Shown here piece by piece: positions 1 to 7,972 of a stretch of DNA of 13,288 nucleotides; positions within the stretch are counted from its first letter, which is position 1; the number at the start of each line of letters is the position of its first letter. The notes below the pieces were generated by a model. It had not been told where the DNA came from, did no database searches, and worked only from the letters and a program-made list of their open reading frames with translations. Both the position numbers and the translations under genes were made by a program. The stretch lies in the NCBI GenBank assembly GCA_946887155.1, contig CAMPKM010000037.1, forward strand, positions 1-13,288, read 5' to 3'. This stretch comes from an uncultured Gemmatimonadota bacterium (GTDB lineage Bacteria; Gemmatimonadota; Gemmatimonadetes; Gemmatimonadales; Gemmatimonadaceae).

Positions 1-523
1 ACGCGAGACGGGTGAGATCGATGGCGTCGGACGGATCCTGCCCGGCAACATGCGACGGCCGCCGCTGCCACGCGTGGTGCAGCACCGGCAGGTGATGCTG
101 CGCGGCATACTGCATCACGGGATCGAGCAATGGATCGGACGCGCGGCGCGCCGCGGCGAGCTTGATACCGACCGCGCCGCGAGCGCGGCAACGCTCGAGC
201 TCCTCGAGGGCGAATGCCGAGTCGTTAGGGTTGACGGCGGCCCAGGTCCGCACCCGCGACGGTTGCGCGGACTGCACCGCCAGCATGGCGTCATTCCCGG
301 CAACCGTGTCGTCCGGCGATTGGAAGTAGGTCGGCGACGTGGCCCCCCACCGGCCCAGTATCGAACCGACGTGCCAGGTGATCCCGATGCGCTCGCCGGC
401 GGCGAACCGCGCGGCATTCAACTCGCGCCAGCCGGGGCGGCCGGATCCTTCCTGGTAGAAATGAGCGTGGACATCGATCAGCGGTCCATCGCCCGCGAGC
501 GGTGCCGCCCCGGCCGGCGTCAC
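1..523 (-). CDS. Amidohydrolase family protein (Amidohydro_2-like), 3' end cut by window edge
   Basis: The minus strand is open from a GTG at 523 to the left edge, giving the first 174 residues of a metal-dependent hydrolase of the TIM-barrel amidohydrolase superfamily. Seen directly: the strand-1 metal motif DVHAH (H19, H21), a GIKL segment around residue 121 as is common in Amidohydro_2 proteins, and VLHHAW (H149/H150) at the place where the strand-5 histidine is expected. There is no signal peptide, so a cytoplasmic enzyme is likely. The GTG start overlaps the TGA stop of the aminotransferase (GTGA, 4-nt overlap), which fixes the start and implies translational coupling. The substrate cannot be told; relatives include decarboxylases, lactonases and hydrolases. 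The remaining metal ligand and the C-terminus lie outside the window. Family call is firm, function open. Confidence 0.85.
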   Translation of the reverse strand, partial: MTPAGAAPLAGDGPLIDVHAHFYQEGSGRPGWRELNAARFAAGERIGITWHVGSILGRWGATSPTYFQSPDDTVAGNDAMLAVQSAQPSRVRTWAAVNPNDSAFALEELERCRARGAVGIKLAAARRASDPLLDPVMQYAAQHHLPVLHHAWQRRPSHVAGQDPSDAIDLTRLA

Positions 524-1866
524 TCGTCGCCGGCCGGCGCGTTGGTGATGGCGACGAGTGCTGAGCTCGCGCAGCGCTCGATCTCCACCAGGGTGTCCTC
601 TTCGTCGTGGGCCAGCGAGGCGTAATTGTACGCGCCGCGCTTGAACAGCACGCCTTCGCGAATGGATTCCTCGAGGAACTGGCGTTCGACCGAAGGATCG
701 TCGAACCTGATGAACCACATCTGGTCGAGGCCATCGACCGTCACGCCCTCGATTCCACTCGCCTGAACGGCGGCGGCGACCGAAGAGCGTATGCCGGCAC
801 CGATTCGGGCCAGCGAGGCGCAGATGTCCTCTTCACCTTCATAGATATCCAGCACCGCCAAGGCGGCGGCGATCGACATCGACTCGCCCGCCAGCGTGCT
901 GGAGATCCAGGTATGGCGCGCGGCGTCCATGACGTCGCGCTTGCCCACGACCGCGGCGATCGGGAAACCGTTGGCCATTGCCTTTCCGAACGTGGCCAGG
1001 TCGGGTTTCACGGCCGACAGTTCCTGGAATCCACCACGAGCAAGCCGGAATCCCGTCTTCAGTTCATCGAAGATGAGGACCGCGCCGGTCTGGTCGCAGA
1101 GCCGCCGGGCCGCAGCGATCCATTCCTCGCTGGGCAGCCTTTCGACGACGGGCTCGAGGACGATCGCGGCGAGATCCGTTCCGGCGCGCTGACATGCCGC
1201 TTCGAGCGCTGGCACATCGTCGAAGGGAACGGCCTGGAATGCCTGACGAGTGCCGGGCGGGATGCCGTCGCTCGTGCTGCTCCAATCGTGCCAGCCGAAG
1301 TAGCCACTGCCGACGACCGAGTTCCGATTGGTCGCCGTTCGCGCGATGCGGATCGCCGCCGATACCGCGTCCGCGCCACTCTTGAGGAACCGGACCTGCT
1401 CGGCGATGGGGATGAGGTCGCCCAACCGTTCGGCGAGTTCGACCTCCGAGGTGTGCGCCAGTCCGGCGACGTTGCCACCGGCGGCGGCGGTGATGGCGGC
1501 TCGCAGGATTCGCTCCTCGGCGTATCCGATCGCCACCGAACCCAGCGCCATGGTGCAATCGATGAGCGTGACGTCACCGGGCGTCGTCAGGCGGCATCCA
1601 CTGGCGCGACTGAAGTGGCTCGGACCGCTGTCATTCCCTTCTCCGTAGAGTGCGTCCGGACGCTTGCTGCCCGTCGAGGATCCTCCGGGAATGACATCGG
1701 CAGCGCGTGCGCGCCACGATCGCTCGAGGTCTTCGCCGCTTTCGTCCCACTCGGGGGGAACGTCGGACTCGGGTTCTTCCGCTTCTTCGGCGACAGCTTC
1801 AGCACCGGAGTCGGGATCCGTTTGGGGAGCATCTTTTTTTCCGCGGAAGAGACGGCCGAAGGGCAT
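520..1866 (-). CDS. Class III PLP-dependent aminotransferase, glutamate-1-semialdehyde aminomutase-like
   Basis: A 448-residue fold-type I PLP enzyme. Seen: cofactor motif LIFDELKTGFR (D268 would contact the pyridine nitrogen), FGKAMANG with K295 as the expected Schiff-base lysine, the KSGADAV segment (162-168) where GSAM-type enzymes usually read SGTEA, and VIPGG (58-62) near the start of the catalytic domain. The first 50 or so residues are an extra leader: a short basic stretch (MPFGRLFRGKK) followed by a run rich in Glu, Asp, Ala and Pro. Neighbours: trmJ ends 40 nt upstream, and the amidohydrolase overlaps the end by 4 nt. A true HemL role in tetrapyrrole synthesis is possible, but the divergent SGADAV and DELKTG motifs and the context favour a related aminotransferase, perhaps acting on a sugar or amino acid. 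No Shine-Dalgarno sequence precedes the ATG. Confidence 0.88.
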   Translation of the reverse strand: MPFGRLFRGKKDAPQTDPDSGAEAVAEEAEEPESDVPPEWDESGEDLERSWRARAADVIPGGSSTGSKRPDALYGEGNDSGPSHFSRASGCRLTTPGDVTLIDCTMALGSVAIGYAEERILRAAITAAAGGNVAGLAHTSEVELAERLGDLIPIAEQVRFLKSGADAVSAAIRIARTATNRNSVVGSGYFGWHDWSSTSDGIPPGTRQAFQAVPFDDVPALEAACQRAGTDLAAIVLEPVVERLPSEEWIAAARRLCDQTGAVLIFDELKTGFRLARGGFQELSAVKPDLATFGKAMANGFPIAAVVGKRDVMDAARHTWISSTLAGESMSIAAALAVLDIYEGEEDICASLARIGAGIRSSVAAAVQASGIEGVTVDGLDQMWFIRFDDPSVERQFLEESIREGVLFKRGAYNYASLAHDEEDTLVEIERCASSALVAITNAPAGDE

Positions 1867-1871
1867 ACGGA

Positions 1872-1877
1872 ATTATA
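1872..1877 (-). promoter_or_regulatory. Possible -10 box (TATAAT) just upstream of the aminotransferase ATG
   Basis: The minus strand reads TATAAT at 1877-1872, ending 5 nt before the ATG at 1866, in the 40-nt gap after trmJ. If it is used, transcription would begin at or near the start codon and give a leaderless mRNA, which would fit the lack of a Shine-Dalgarno sequence there. No convincing -35 hexamer lies 16-18 nt upstream. A perfect -10 hexamer is unusual in such G+C-rich DNA, but this remains a weak call. Confidence 0.3.
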
Positions 1878-1906
1878 GGTAGAGGGCGGAAGGTGGAAGG
1901 CGGCTT

Positions 1907-2695
1907 CTACTCCTCAGGGTTAATCGCCGGGGATTCAGGTGTCGAGGCCAGGCGGCGCTTCACACGTTCCAGGTTCTTTACCACTTCGATGGCCATGGCT
2001 CGCATGAGGGAAAGTTCGCGCGCGTTGGGATCCGCGCGGGCGACGAGCGAACGCAAGGTACGCAGCACGTGTTCCGGATACCGCGTCTTGAAGAACTCGA
2101 TCGCCTTCAACGCGGCCTCGGCGTCGGCGTGGAAGCGCTCGATTTCCTCCACTGGGGGCGGCGGCGAGTCCTTGCGCGGTGGCTTGCGCGCCCGGGTCGC
2201 ATCCCCGGCGGCAATGTGGAGTTCGTAGAGCGCCACCATGACGGCCTGGGCCAGGTTGAGCGAGGCGTAGCCGGTCGTGGGAATGGTCACGTGCAGCTGG
2301 GCCCGGTCCAGCGCTTCGTTAGGCAGGCCGCGGTCCTCTCGCCCGAACAACAGCGCCACCGGACCTTCCTCGACCGCATCCAGCACGCGAGATGACACCT
2401 CGCGCGGCGTGGCGATGTCCCAGCGAGCCGCCCGGTGTCGTGCGGTAAAGGCGGCCACGAGCACGCAGTCGCTGATCGCGTCGTCGAGCGTCGAGTGCTC
2501 CTTCGTGTTCTTCAGGATGTCGCCTGTATCGTGGGCGATGCCTTGCAGGCGCCACGGGTCGATCGGAACCGCGTTCACGAGCCGCAGGTCGTGCACGCCC
2601 ATGTTCTTCATCGCGCGCATGGCCGCGCCGACGTTGATGATGTTCTGTGTTTCAAACAACACGACCCGGACCCCGCCGAGCTGCGACTCACTCAT
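1907..2695 (-). CDS. trmJ: tRNA (cytidine/uridine-2'-O)-methyltransferase TrmJ-like, SPOUT/SpoU family
   Basis: A 262-residue SAM-dependent RNA 2'-O-ribose methyltransferase of the trefoil-knot SPOUT class. The three SpoU motifs are visible: motif 1 with N18...NVGAAMRAMKNMG (18-33, catalytic Arg region), motif 2 LFGREDRGLPNE (116-127), and motif 3 SLNLAQAVMVALYE (145-158). The C-terminal extension (about 175-262) is helical and charged, as in TrmJ, which modifies position 32 of the tRNA anticodon loop; this makes TrmJ more likely than TrmH or TrmL. The ATG overlaps the end of the lyase gene by 8 nt (ATGAGTGA arrangement), so it is co-transcribed with and probably coupled to a catabolic gene, an odd place for a tRNA modification enzyme. 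No SD is visible. The target nucleotide is inferred from the family. Confidence 0.9.
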   Translation of the reverse strand: MSESQLGGVRVVLFETQNIINVGAAMRAMKNMGVHDLRLVNAVPIDPWRLQGIAHDTGDILKNTKEHSTLDDAISDCVLVAAFTARHRAARWDIATPREVSSRVLDAVEEGPVALLFGREDRGLPNEALDRAQLHVTIPTTGYASLNLAQAVMVALYELHIAAGDATRARKPPRKDSPPPPVEEIERFHADAEAALKAIEFFKTRYPEHVLRTLRSLVARADPNARELSLMRAMAIEVVKNLERVKRRLASTPESPAINPEE

Positions 2696-5375
2696 CGCGC
2701 ACTACCATCGGCAGCAGGGCGTCGCGGTCCTGGCGGTCGCCGAGCAGCCAGGCCCAGCCGGTTCCCTTCCCGCTCAGCACCAGCTGGCCACGCCGTCGTT
2801 CCCGGCCGGCCGGCATCTCGTTCACAACGACGTCGAGGCCGAACCTGGCGTCCCGCGCGCCTAACGCGTCCCGCGGGATGCGCAGCGACACCGCCCAGCC
2901 GGCGGGAACCAGCGACCAGGACGCGCGCATCGGAACGTTGGCGGCGTTCCCGCGCCGGCTCATTCGGATCGTACCTGGCTCCGGCTCCGGCACGAGAAGC
3001 CAGGTTGCCTCCACCGGACGCCCACCAGTGCCTGGAGCCGTGAGGTGAATCTGTACGCCGTCGCTGTTCACGTCGGGATGCTCATTGTCGAGAGGATTGT
3101 CGCCGCGCGCCTGCGCAAAGTTCGGTTTCGTGCTCCTGACCTGCACGTCGATGAATATCTCACCGTCGTTCGCTCCTATTTCGACTGTCGCGGTTGGCGA
3201 GCCGGCTTCCTTCCACGACGACTCGGTGCGGCGGTAATTCTCCTCACCCATCTCGAAGCGCGCTCCTGGATGACCGCGCGAGCTGGCGGATATCACGAGT
3301 GGAGCGCGCTCCGCGGCAACCCGAACGGTCCGTACCGGCCGAACCTGGCGCCGTCCGTCGAGCACGATCGCGACGCCATCGTGCGTCACTTGCCAGGTAT
3401 CCGCCGCGACGCGATGCGAAAATGTGGATGGCCCGATACGGACATCGAACACGTCGTTCTCCGGCCGGGTCATGACCGGTTGCCCGCTCCATGACCACGA
3501 AGAGGTGAGACAACCACTGTTTCCGCGCAGCCGAAGCAACAGAAACGTTCGTGCATGTTCACGTGGTGGGCCCGGCGCCATGGCCCGCCACCACTCGTGC
3601 GTCACATTGGCGACGACTGCGCCCTTTACATGCGATGACTCGACTTGCCATGGGATCGACCGGCCCGGAGCCGTTGCCGCATCCGAGACGAAGCCGAACC
3701 CGTCCTCGATGCCCGTTTCGCCAGGCAGCGTCGTGGGATTCCAGCGGGCGCCAACCACGTCGGCTTCAATGTGCATCGGCACATCGAGTTCGACCTCTCG
3801 ATCGGCGTGCCACTCGATTCGATCCACGAGATCGCCCGGCCCGACCACCACCGTCCGCCTGACGAGTACACCGGGCGCGATCGAGGCCTCGGCATCGATC
3901 CACGACCAGCCATCCCGCTCGTCCCAGGCGCGCAACGTTCCCGCCACCGGCAACTGCGAACGACCATCGACGAGCGGGGCGTTGTGCGCGAGCGTGCTCC
4001 GGTACCAGTGCAGCGCCTTCTCGACGTACGACCCTGTACCGACGTCCTCGAACACGCGGTGCTCGCCGAGGACGAGCCAGAGGTTCAAGCGGTCGGGATG
4101 GCCGTGGCTTCCCCCGCGGTGGCCGTAGTCCAGCGCAACGTACGTGCGACCGTCGTCGCGCCGAACGACCGCGAACCCCTGTCCCTCCATCAATGCCGAC
4201 GACGCGTTGGCGGCCTCACCGGCCGGCGCGTCGGGTGGTGCAAAGAGCAGTGACTTCCAGCCGAGGTCCGCTCTCGTCAGGCGGACGGCGGGGACATTTC
4301 GTTCGGCTTCAGCGGTCGACCGCCATCGCGCCGAGTCGCCGGGCTGGCCGTGGTCGTAGATCGACGCCAGGCCGGCGGAGAGTTCTGACGGTTCGTCGAC
4401 GCAGGCGCGCCCCAGCTCGAGCGACTCGGCGATGCGCCATTGCCGCAGCGACGCCCGGTACTGGGAGTCCCGTCGCGCCGGAAACGTGTAGTCCGGGAGT
4501 GCGGTGCGCAGCGGCGCGACGAAGCCGAGTTCAAACCGCTCGCGCTGGTCCCGCGGGACGCTCGCACCGACGCGGGTCGCCAGTTGGACCAGGTGCCACA
4601 CGCCACGATGGGCGAACAAGTGGTAGTTCTCACCCTCGTACCACGTGCCATCGGCGAGCATGCCTTCACGCAGGAGCCGGTCCGTGGAGTGTAGCGCGCG
4701 ATCTACCAGGTCGCTCTTGTCGAGTAGCAGGCCGGCGGCACCTAACGCGGCGGCGTTCCAGACCTGGCGGTTGGACAGCCCTTCGTCGTACGAGGCGACC
4801 AGTTCGCTGGACGGCGCCAGAATGCGCTCCCGGACAGGGCCCGCGACGGTCGACGCGCCGCCACCTTCCAGCAGTGAAACGGCGAGCGAGAGCTGCAACG
4901 ACCAGATCGACTCGAGATACGTGCTGAAGAACACACGGCCAGGCCCGAGGACGTTGTCCTGGTTGGGGTATTCGAGGTACGCCGCGGCGAGCTTGAGCAG
5001 GATCGCTTCCGCCAGCGCCCGATGGCGCCCGTTGGTCCGGACCCGCCACAATGCCGCGGCATGCACCGCCCGTTCGGCAAGCCAGAGCTGGTAGCCCATG
5101 ATCCACCAGCGGTAATGCTCATCGCCTTTGTACTCGGTCCCGCACATCGGGCATCGGTGCCGGAACGGGCTCCGGGGATCGAACTCGAGGAAGGATCCAT
5201 CTCGCTCGCATCGCCCGCCGCGACGCGTCATGCGGGCCTTTTCGCGGGGAACGAACACGTCCTCGTCAGGCAGCAGCCGATCGAGATCGGCGGCGAGGGA
5301 GTCCGCGAGTGGCGCGAGCGGACCATTGGCCAGCGCTCGCCGTTGTTCGATGCTGCTTTCGTCAGCCAGCAGCAT
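2688..5375 (-). CDS. Heparinase II/III family polysaccharide lyase with C-terminal CBM9-like domain
   Basis: An 895-residue protein. Residues 50-340 look like the alpha/alpha toroid of the chondroitin AC/alginate lyase fold. They include a Cys cluster (C56 and CPMC, C75/C78) seen in many heparinase II/III-like proteins, and WYEGENYH (245-252), which holds candidate catalytic Asn/Tyr residues. Residues 400-620 match the Hepar_II_III beta-sandwich: GGSHGHPDRLN (421-431) and WYRSTLAHN (457-465) are hallmark segments. Residues 720-895 resemble a CBM9/DOMON carbohydrate-binding module (NSDGVQIHL, 770-778). Such enzymes cleave uronate-containing glycans by beta-elimination. There is no signal peptide, so a cytoplasmic enzyme acting on imported oligosaccharides is inferred. 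The ATG shares one base with the stop of the binding-protein gene (TGATG). The exact substrate (alginate, heparin-like or other) cannot be read from the sequence. Confidence 0.88.
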   Translation of the reverse strand: MLLADESSIEQRRALANGPLAPLADSLAADLDRLLPDEDVFVPREKARMTRRGGRCERDGSFLEFDPRSPFRHRCPMCGTEYKGDEHYRWWIMGYQLWLAERAVHAAALWRVRTNGRHRALAEAILLKLAAAYLEYPNQDNVLGPGRVFFSTYLESIWSLQLSLAVSLLEGGGASTVAGPVRERILAPSSELVASYDEGLSNRQVWNAAALGAAGLLLDKSDLVDRALHSTDRLLREGMLADGTWYEGENYHLFAHRGVWHLVQLATRVGASVPRDQRERFELGFVAPLRTALPDYTFPARRDSQYRASLRQWRIAESLELGRACVDEPSELSAGLASIYDHGQPGDSARWRSTAEAERNVPAVRLTRADLGWKSLLFAPPDAPAGEAANASSALMEGQGFAVVRRDDGRTYVALDYGHRGGSHGHPDRLNLWLVLGEHRVFEDVGTGSYVEKALHWYRSTLAHNAPLVDGRSQLPVAGTLRAWDERDGWSWIDAEASIAPGVLVRRTVVVGPGDLVDRIEWHADREVELDVPMHIEADVVGARWNPTTLPGETGIEDGFGFVSDAATAPGRSIPWQVESSHVKGAVVANVTHEWWRAMAPGPPREHARTFLLLRLRGNSGCLTSSWSWSGQPVMTRPENDVFDVRIGPSTFSHRVAADTWQVTHDGVAIVLDGRRQVRPVRTVRVAAERAPLVISASSRGHPGARFEMGEENYRRTESSWKEAGSPTATVEIGANDGEIFIDVQVRSTKPNFAQARGDNPLDNEHPDVNSDGVQIHLTAPGTGGRPVEATWLLVPEPEPGTIRMSRRGNAANVPMRASWSLVPAGWAVSLRIPRDALGARDARFGLDVVVNEMPAGRERRRGQLVLSGKGTGWAWLLGDRQDRDALLPMVVRDE

Positions 5376-6988
5376 CAGGTGCCGGCGCCGGCCGGTTCAA
5401 GACGCCAGCGAACGAGTGTCGCCATCTCGCCGCGCAAGTCCATGCGCACGGCTTGCAGGCGGCGCGACAACCCCTGCACGCCACGCGCATGGTAGATCCA
5501 GGAGACCGGCACCTGGGCCGACAGCTCCCGCTGGACCGATCGCCACGCATTGGCGAGCGCGGCATCCGTCCCAGCCGACGTCACGGCGGCGAACATCGCG
5601 TCCAGCCGCGGCGTGTGATAGCCGGCGTAGTCCAGTGCGCCGCCGGCGAGACGGCCATCGAACATCGAGGCAAGGTGGGACAGCGACAGGTCGCCGCTCA
5701 CGCCCGTGTACAGCGCGTCGAAGTCCTTCGGCGCTTTCCGGGCCGTGGTGAGGAATGCGCCGTGCTCCATCTGCCGGATATCCATCTGGATTCCGTGTTC
5801 GCGCAGGTCCGCCTGAATGAGCTGCTCGATCGCGTTGTCGCTACTGCCCACCGTCAGCAGGGTGAATTGGAGCGGCTGACCGTTGCGCTCGCGCGCTATG
5901 CCTGACGAGCGCCAGCCCGCCGCATCGAGCAGTGAGTCGGCCTCGGCGACGGTGGGCCGCCGTCCCGCTTCGTACCACGGATGGGCGTTGCTGACCGGCC
6001 CATCGGCCGGGACGCCAAACCCCGCGAGGGCGACGTCGATGACGCGTTGCCGGTTGATGAGGGCATCGATCGCGTGCCGGACGCGAACGTCGTCGAACGG
6101 CGGCCTGGCGCTGTTGAACACGATGGCGGTCACGAACGCCACCGGATAATCGACCACGCGGAGTGCCGGATCATTCGCAACCAGTGTGGCCATGGTGGGT
6201 GCGATGCCGGCCACGTGCAGGTCACCGCTGACCAGTCCCGCGAATTTCGTCGTGGCCTCATCGACGACCGCGATGACGAGCCGGCGGACCGCGGGCGGAC
6301 CGCCCAGCGAGTCAGGGAATTCAGCCGCGCGTTCGAAGATCCAGCGGCGTCCGGCGTCGCGCCTGACGAACCGGAACGGTCCGTTGCCCGTCGGCGCCAT
6401 GGCAAAGGCCTGCTGGCGGAAGGACGAATGTGGCACGTCTCGCAGCAGGTGTTCGGGAACGATCGGCAACTCGCTCAGGATCGGAGGCAATCCCGGTGGC
6501 GCAGATGAAAAGGAAATCACGAACGTCGTGTCGTCGGCCACTGAAACGGAATCGATCGTGACCAGGTCCGACGCGCGTGGAAAGCCGGTGGCCGGGTCCC
6601 GGGCGGCATCGATCGTGAATGCCACGTCGCGCGCGGTCGTCGCCGGTCCGTCGTGCCACATCAATGACGGAAACAGGTGCATCGTCAGGCGGCGGCCGTC
6701 CTCGGACCACTCCCAGCGGCGCGCGAAGTACGGCTGTGGCACCAGCGCCGAGTCAAGGCGCGTGAGCGTCACGAACAGCGCGTGCCGCTGCACCTGCCTC
6801 GCCAGCGGATGGATCGTCACCAGCGGATTGGCTGATTCCAGGTCCGCCCCGGACGCAAAGACCACCACATCGTTGGTGCTGGCCACCGCGCACGCCGAAA
6901 GCAGCAGAAGAAGCGACGCCCGGCGCGCTGACCGCCCGAGGCGTGCGAGATCCCCCTGTGTTGCCGCGAGTCGAAGCGCCATTTTCAC
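5375..6988 (-). CDS. ABC transporter solute-binding lipoprotein, SBP_bac_5 (DppA/OppA-like) family
   Basis: About 537 residues from the GTG at 6988 (535 from the ATG at 6982). The N-terminus has a basic stretch (RSARR), a Leu run and a lipobox LSAC, so a lipid-anchored binding protein is predicted with Cys33 as the modified residue. The body fits the type-5 solute-binding fold: early LVPQPYFARRWEWSEDG, ARDVAFTIDA, and the family signature region FNSARPPFDDVRVRHAID. The family binds peptides, but also oligosaccharides, nickel and other solutes; the lyase immediately downstream (TGATG coupling) suggests a glycan fragment here. The GTG is preferred because AGGTAGGG lies 6 nt upstream of it and 12 nt upstream of the ATG. 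The gene is head to head with the permease, with 3 nt between start codons. The frame stays open far upstream, antisense to the permease gene; that part is not real protein. Confidence 0.9.
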   Translation of the reverse strand: MKMALRLAATQGDLARLGRSARRASLLLLLSACAVASTNDVVVFASGADLESANPLVTIHPLARQVQRHALFVTLTRLDSALVPQPYFARRWEWSEDGRRLTMHLFPSLMWHDGPATTARDVAFTIDAARDPATGFPRASDLVTIDSVSVADDTTFVISFSSAPPGLPPILSELPIVPEHLLRDVPHSSFRQQAFAMAPTGNGPFRFVRRDAGRRWIFERAAEFPDSLGGPPAVRRLVIAVVDEATTKFAGLVSGDLHVAGIAPTMATLVANDPALRVVDYPVAFVTAIVFNSARPPFDDVRVRHAIDALINRQRVIDVALAGFGVPADGPVSNAHPWYEAGRRPTVAEADSLLDAAGWRSSGIARERNGQPLQFTLLTVGSSDNAIEQLIQADLREHGIQMDIRQMEHGAFLTTARKAPKDFDALYTGVSGDLSLSHLASMFDGRLAGGALDYAGYHTPRLDAMFAAVTSAGTDAALANAWRSVQRELSAQVPVSWIYHARGVQGLSRRLQAVRMDLRGEMATLVRWRLEPAGAGT

Positions 6989-6991
6989 CGC

Positions 6992-7972
6992 GTGCCCTAC
7001 CTCGCTCGTCGTGGTGCCGCCGCGCTGGGACTCATCTGGCTGGTCCTCACGCTCACGTTCGTGTTGCTGCAGGCGGCACCTGGGGACGCCGCCGACCTCC
7101 TCGTACCACCCGATGCAACGCCCGAGGTTGCCCGCCAGCTCAGGCAGGAACTCGGCCTCGACCGCCCGCTGCCGCAACAATATGGAAGGTGGCTGGGCAA
7201 CCTGCTGCGTGGAGACTTCGGTGAGAGCTTCCGGCGGCGCGAACCGGTCCGGCAAATGCTGGCGGACGCCCTGCCGGTATCGATCTGGCTGGGCAGCCTT
7301 TCGCTGCTGCTGACGTTTGTCGTGGGGATTGCCGTGGGTGCGTTGCAGGCGGCGAAGCGGGACACCTGGCTCGACCGCGTGATGACCGGACTGACGACTG
7401 CCGTCTATGCCGCTCCCAGCTACTGGCTCGCACTGACGGCGATCGCGGTCTTTACCTACGGCCTGTCTCGCGTCGGGGCACCGGCCTGGATGCGACTGCC
7501 GGCCTTCGGCCTGACGAGTCCCGCGTCGGACGCCGGCGGGCTCGCCATGTTGCCCGACCTGTTGCGGCATTCGGTGCTGCCGATCGCCGTGCTCGCCGCG
7601 GTCGGCGCCGCCGGCATCGCTCGTTATGCACGCACCGCCCTCCTCGACCTCTCGCGCGCCGAATGGGTGCGAACCGCCCGCGCCAAGGGACTCGGCCCGC
7701 GGCGCGTGATGTTCCGGCACCTGTTGGCGAATGCGCTGCCGCCGCTGGTGGTTCTGCTGATGCTGGCGCTGCCCGGTGTCGTCGCAGGATCGGTGTTCGT
7801 CGAATCGATTTTTGCGTGGCCTGGCATGGGCCGCGTCATGCTCGAGGCGATCAGTGCGCGCGACTATCCGGTCGTGATGGGCGCCACCGTTGTGTACGCG
7901 GGGCTCGTCGTACTCGCCAATGCGGCGTCGGACGTGCTGCTCCATGTCGTCGACCCGAGGCGGCGCCTGTGA
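6992..7972 (+). CDS. ABC transporter permease, DppB/OppB family
   Basis: A 326-residue inner-membrane permease of the peptide/nickel-type (BPD_transp_1) family. The N-terminus (MPYLARRGAAALGLIWLVLT) is a canonical first membrane segment, followed by APGDAADLL (29-37) and the large external loop with LRGDFGESF (72-80). Further hydrophobic segments lie near 97-120, 138-158, 195-215, 250-275 and 295-320. The EAA-type cytoplasmic loop EWVRTARAKGL (224-234), which docks with the ATPase, is intact. The GTG start is supported by the family N-terminus and by the lack of a better upstream start; no SD is visible. The gene is divergent from the binding-protein gene, which normally precedes it in the same orientation. 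It overlaps the next permease by 4 nt. Substrate unknown. Confidence 0.9.
   Translation: MPYLARRGAAALGLIWLVLTLTFVLLQAAPGDAADLLVPPDATPEVARQLRQELGLDRPLPQQYGRWLGNLLRGDFGESFRRREPVRQMLADALPVSIWLGSLSLLLTFVVGIAVGALQAAKRDTWLDRVMTGLTTAVYAAPSYWLALTAIAVFTYGLSRVGAPAWMRLPAFGLTSPASDAGGLAMLPDLLRHSVLPIAVLAAVGAAGIARYARTALLDLSRAEWVRTARAKGLGPRRVMFRHLLANALPPLVVLLMLALPGVVAGSVFVESIFAWPGMGRVMLEAISARDYPVVMGATVVYAGLVVLANAASDVLLHVVDPRRRL
6995..7002 (-). promoter_or_regulatory. Ribosome binding site of the binding-protein gene, lying inside dppB
   Basis: The minus strand reads AGGTAGGG at 7002-6995, 6 nt before the GTG at 6988. It is the clearest Shine-Dalgarno-like sequence of the minus-strand cluster and decides for GTG over the ATG 6 nt further in. 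It sits within codons 2-4 of the oppositely oriented permease gene. Confidence 0.5.

Noticed and set aside
607..1878. A 423-codon plus-strand open frame opposite the aminotransferase.
   Set aside because: The minus strand carries unmistakable PLP-enzyme motifs; the plus frame is Arg/Asp/Gly-rich antisense shadow typical of high-G+C DNA.
6989..7945. The minus-strand frame of the binding protein stays open for about 320 further codons upstream.
   Set aside because: It lies antisense to a clear DppB permease, encodes an Arg/Gln/His-rich string without family features, and the lipoprotein signal peptide marks the true start near 6988/6982.
7663..7968. Upstream extension of the DppC frame.
   Set aside because: It overlaps dppB entirely in another frame; the GTG at 7969 in the GTGA overlap gives a normal DppC N-terminus.
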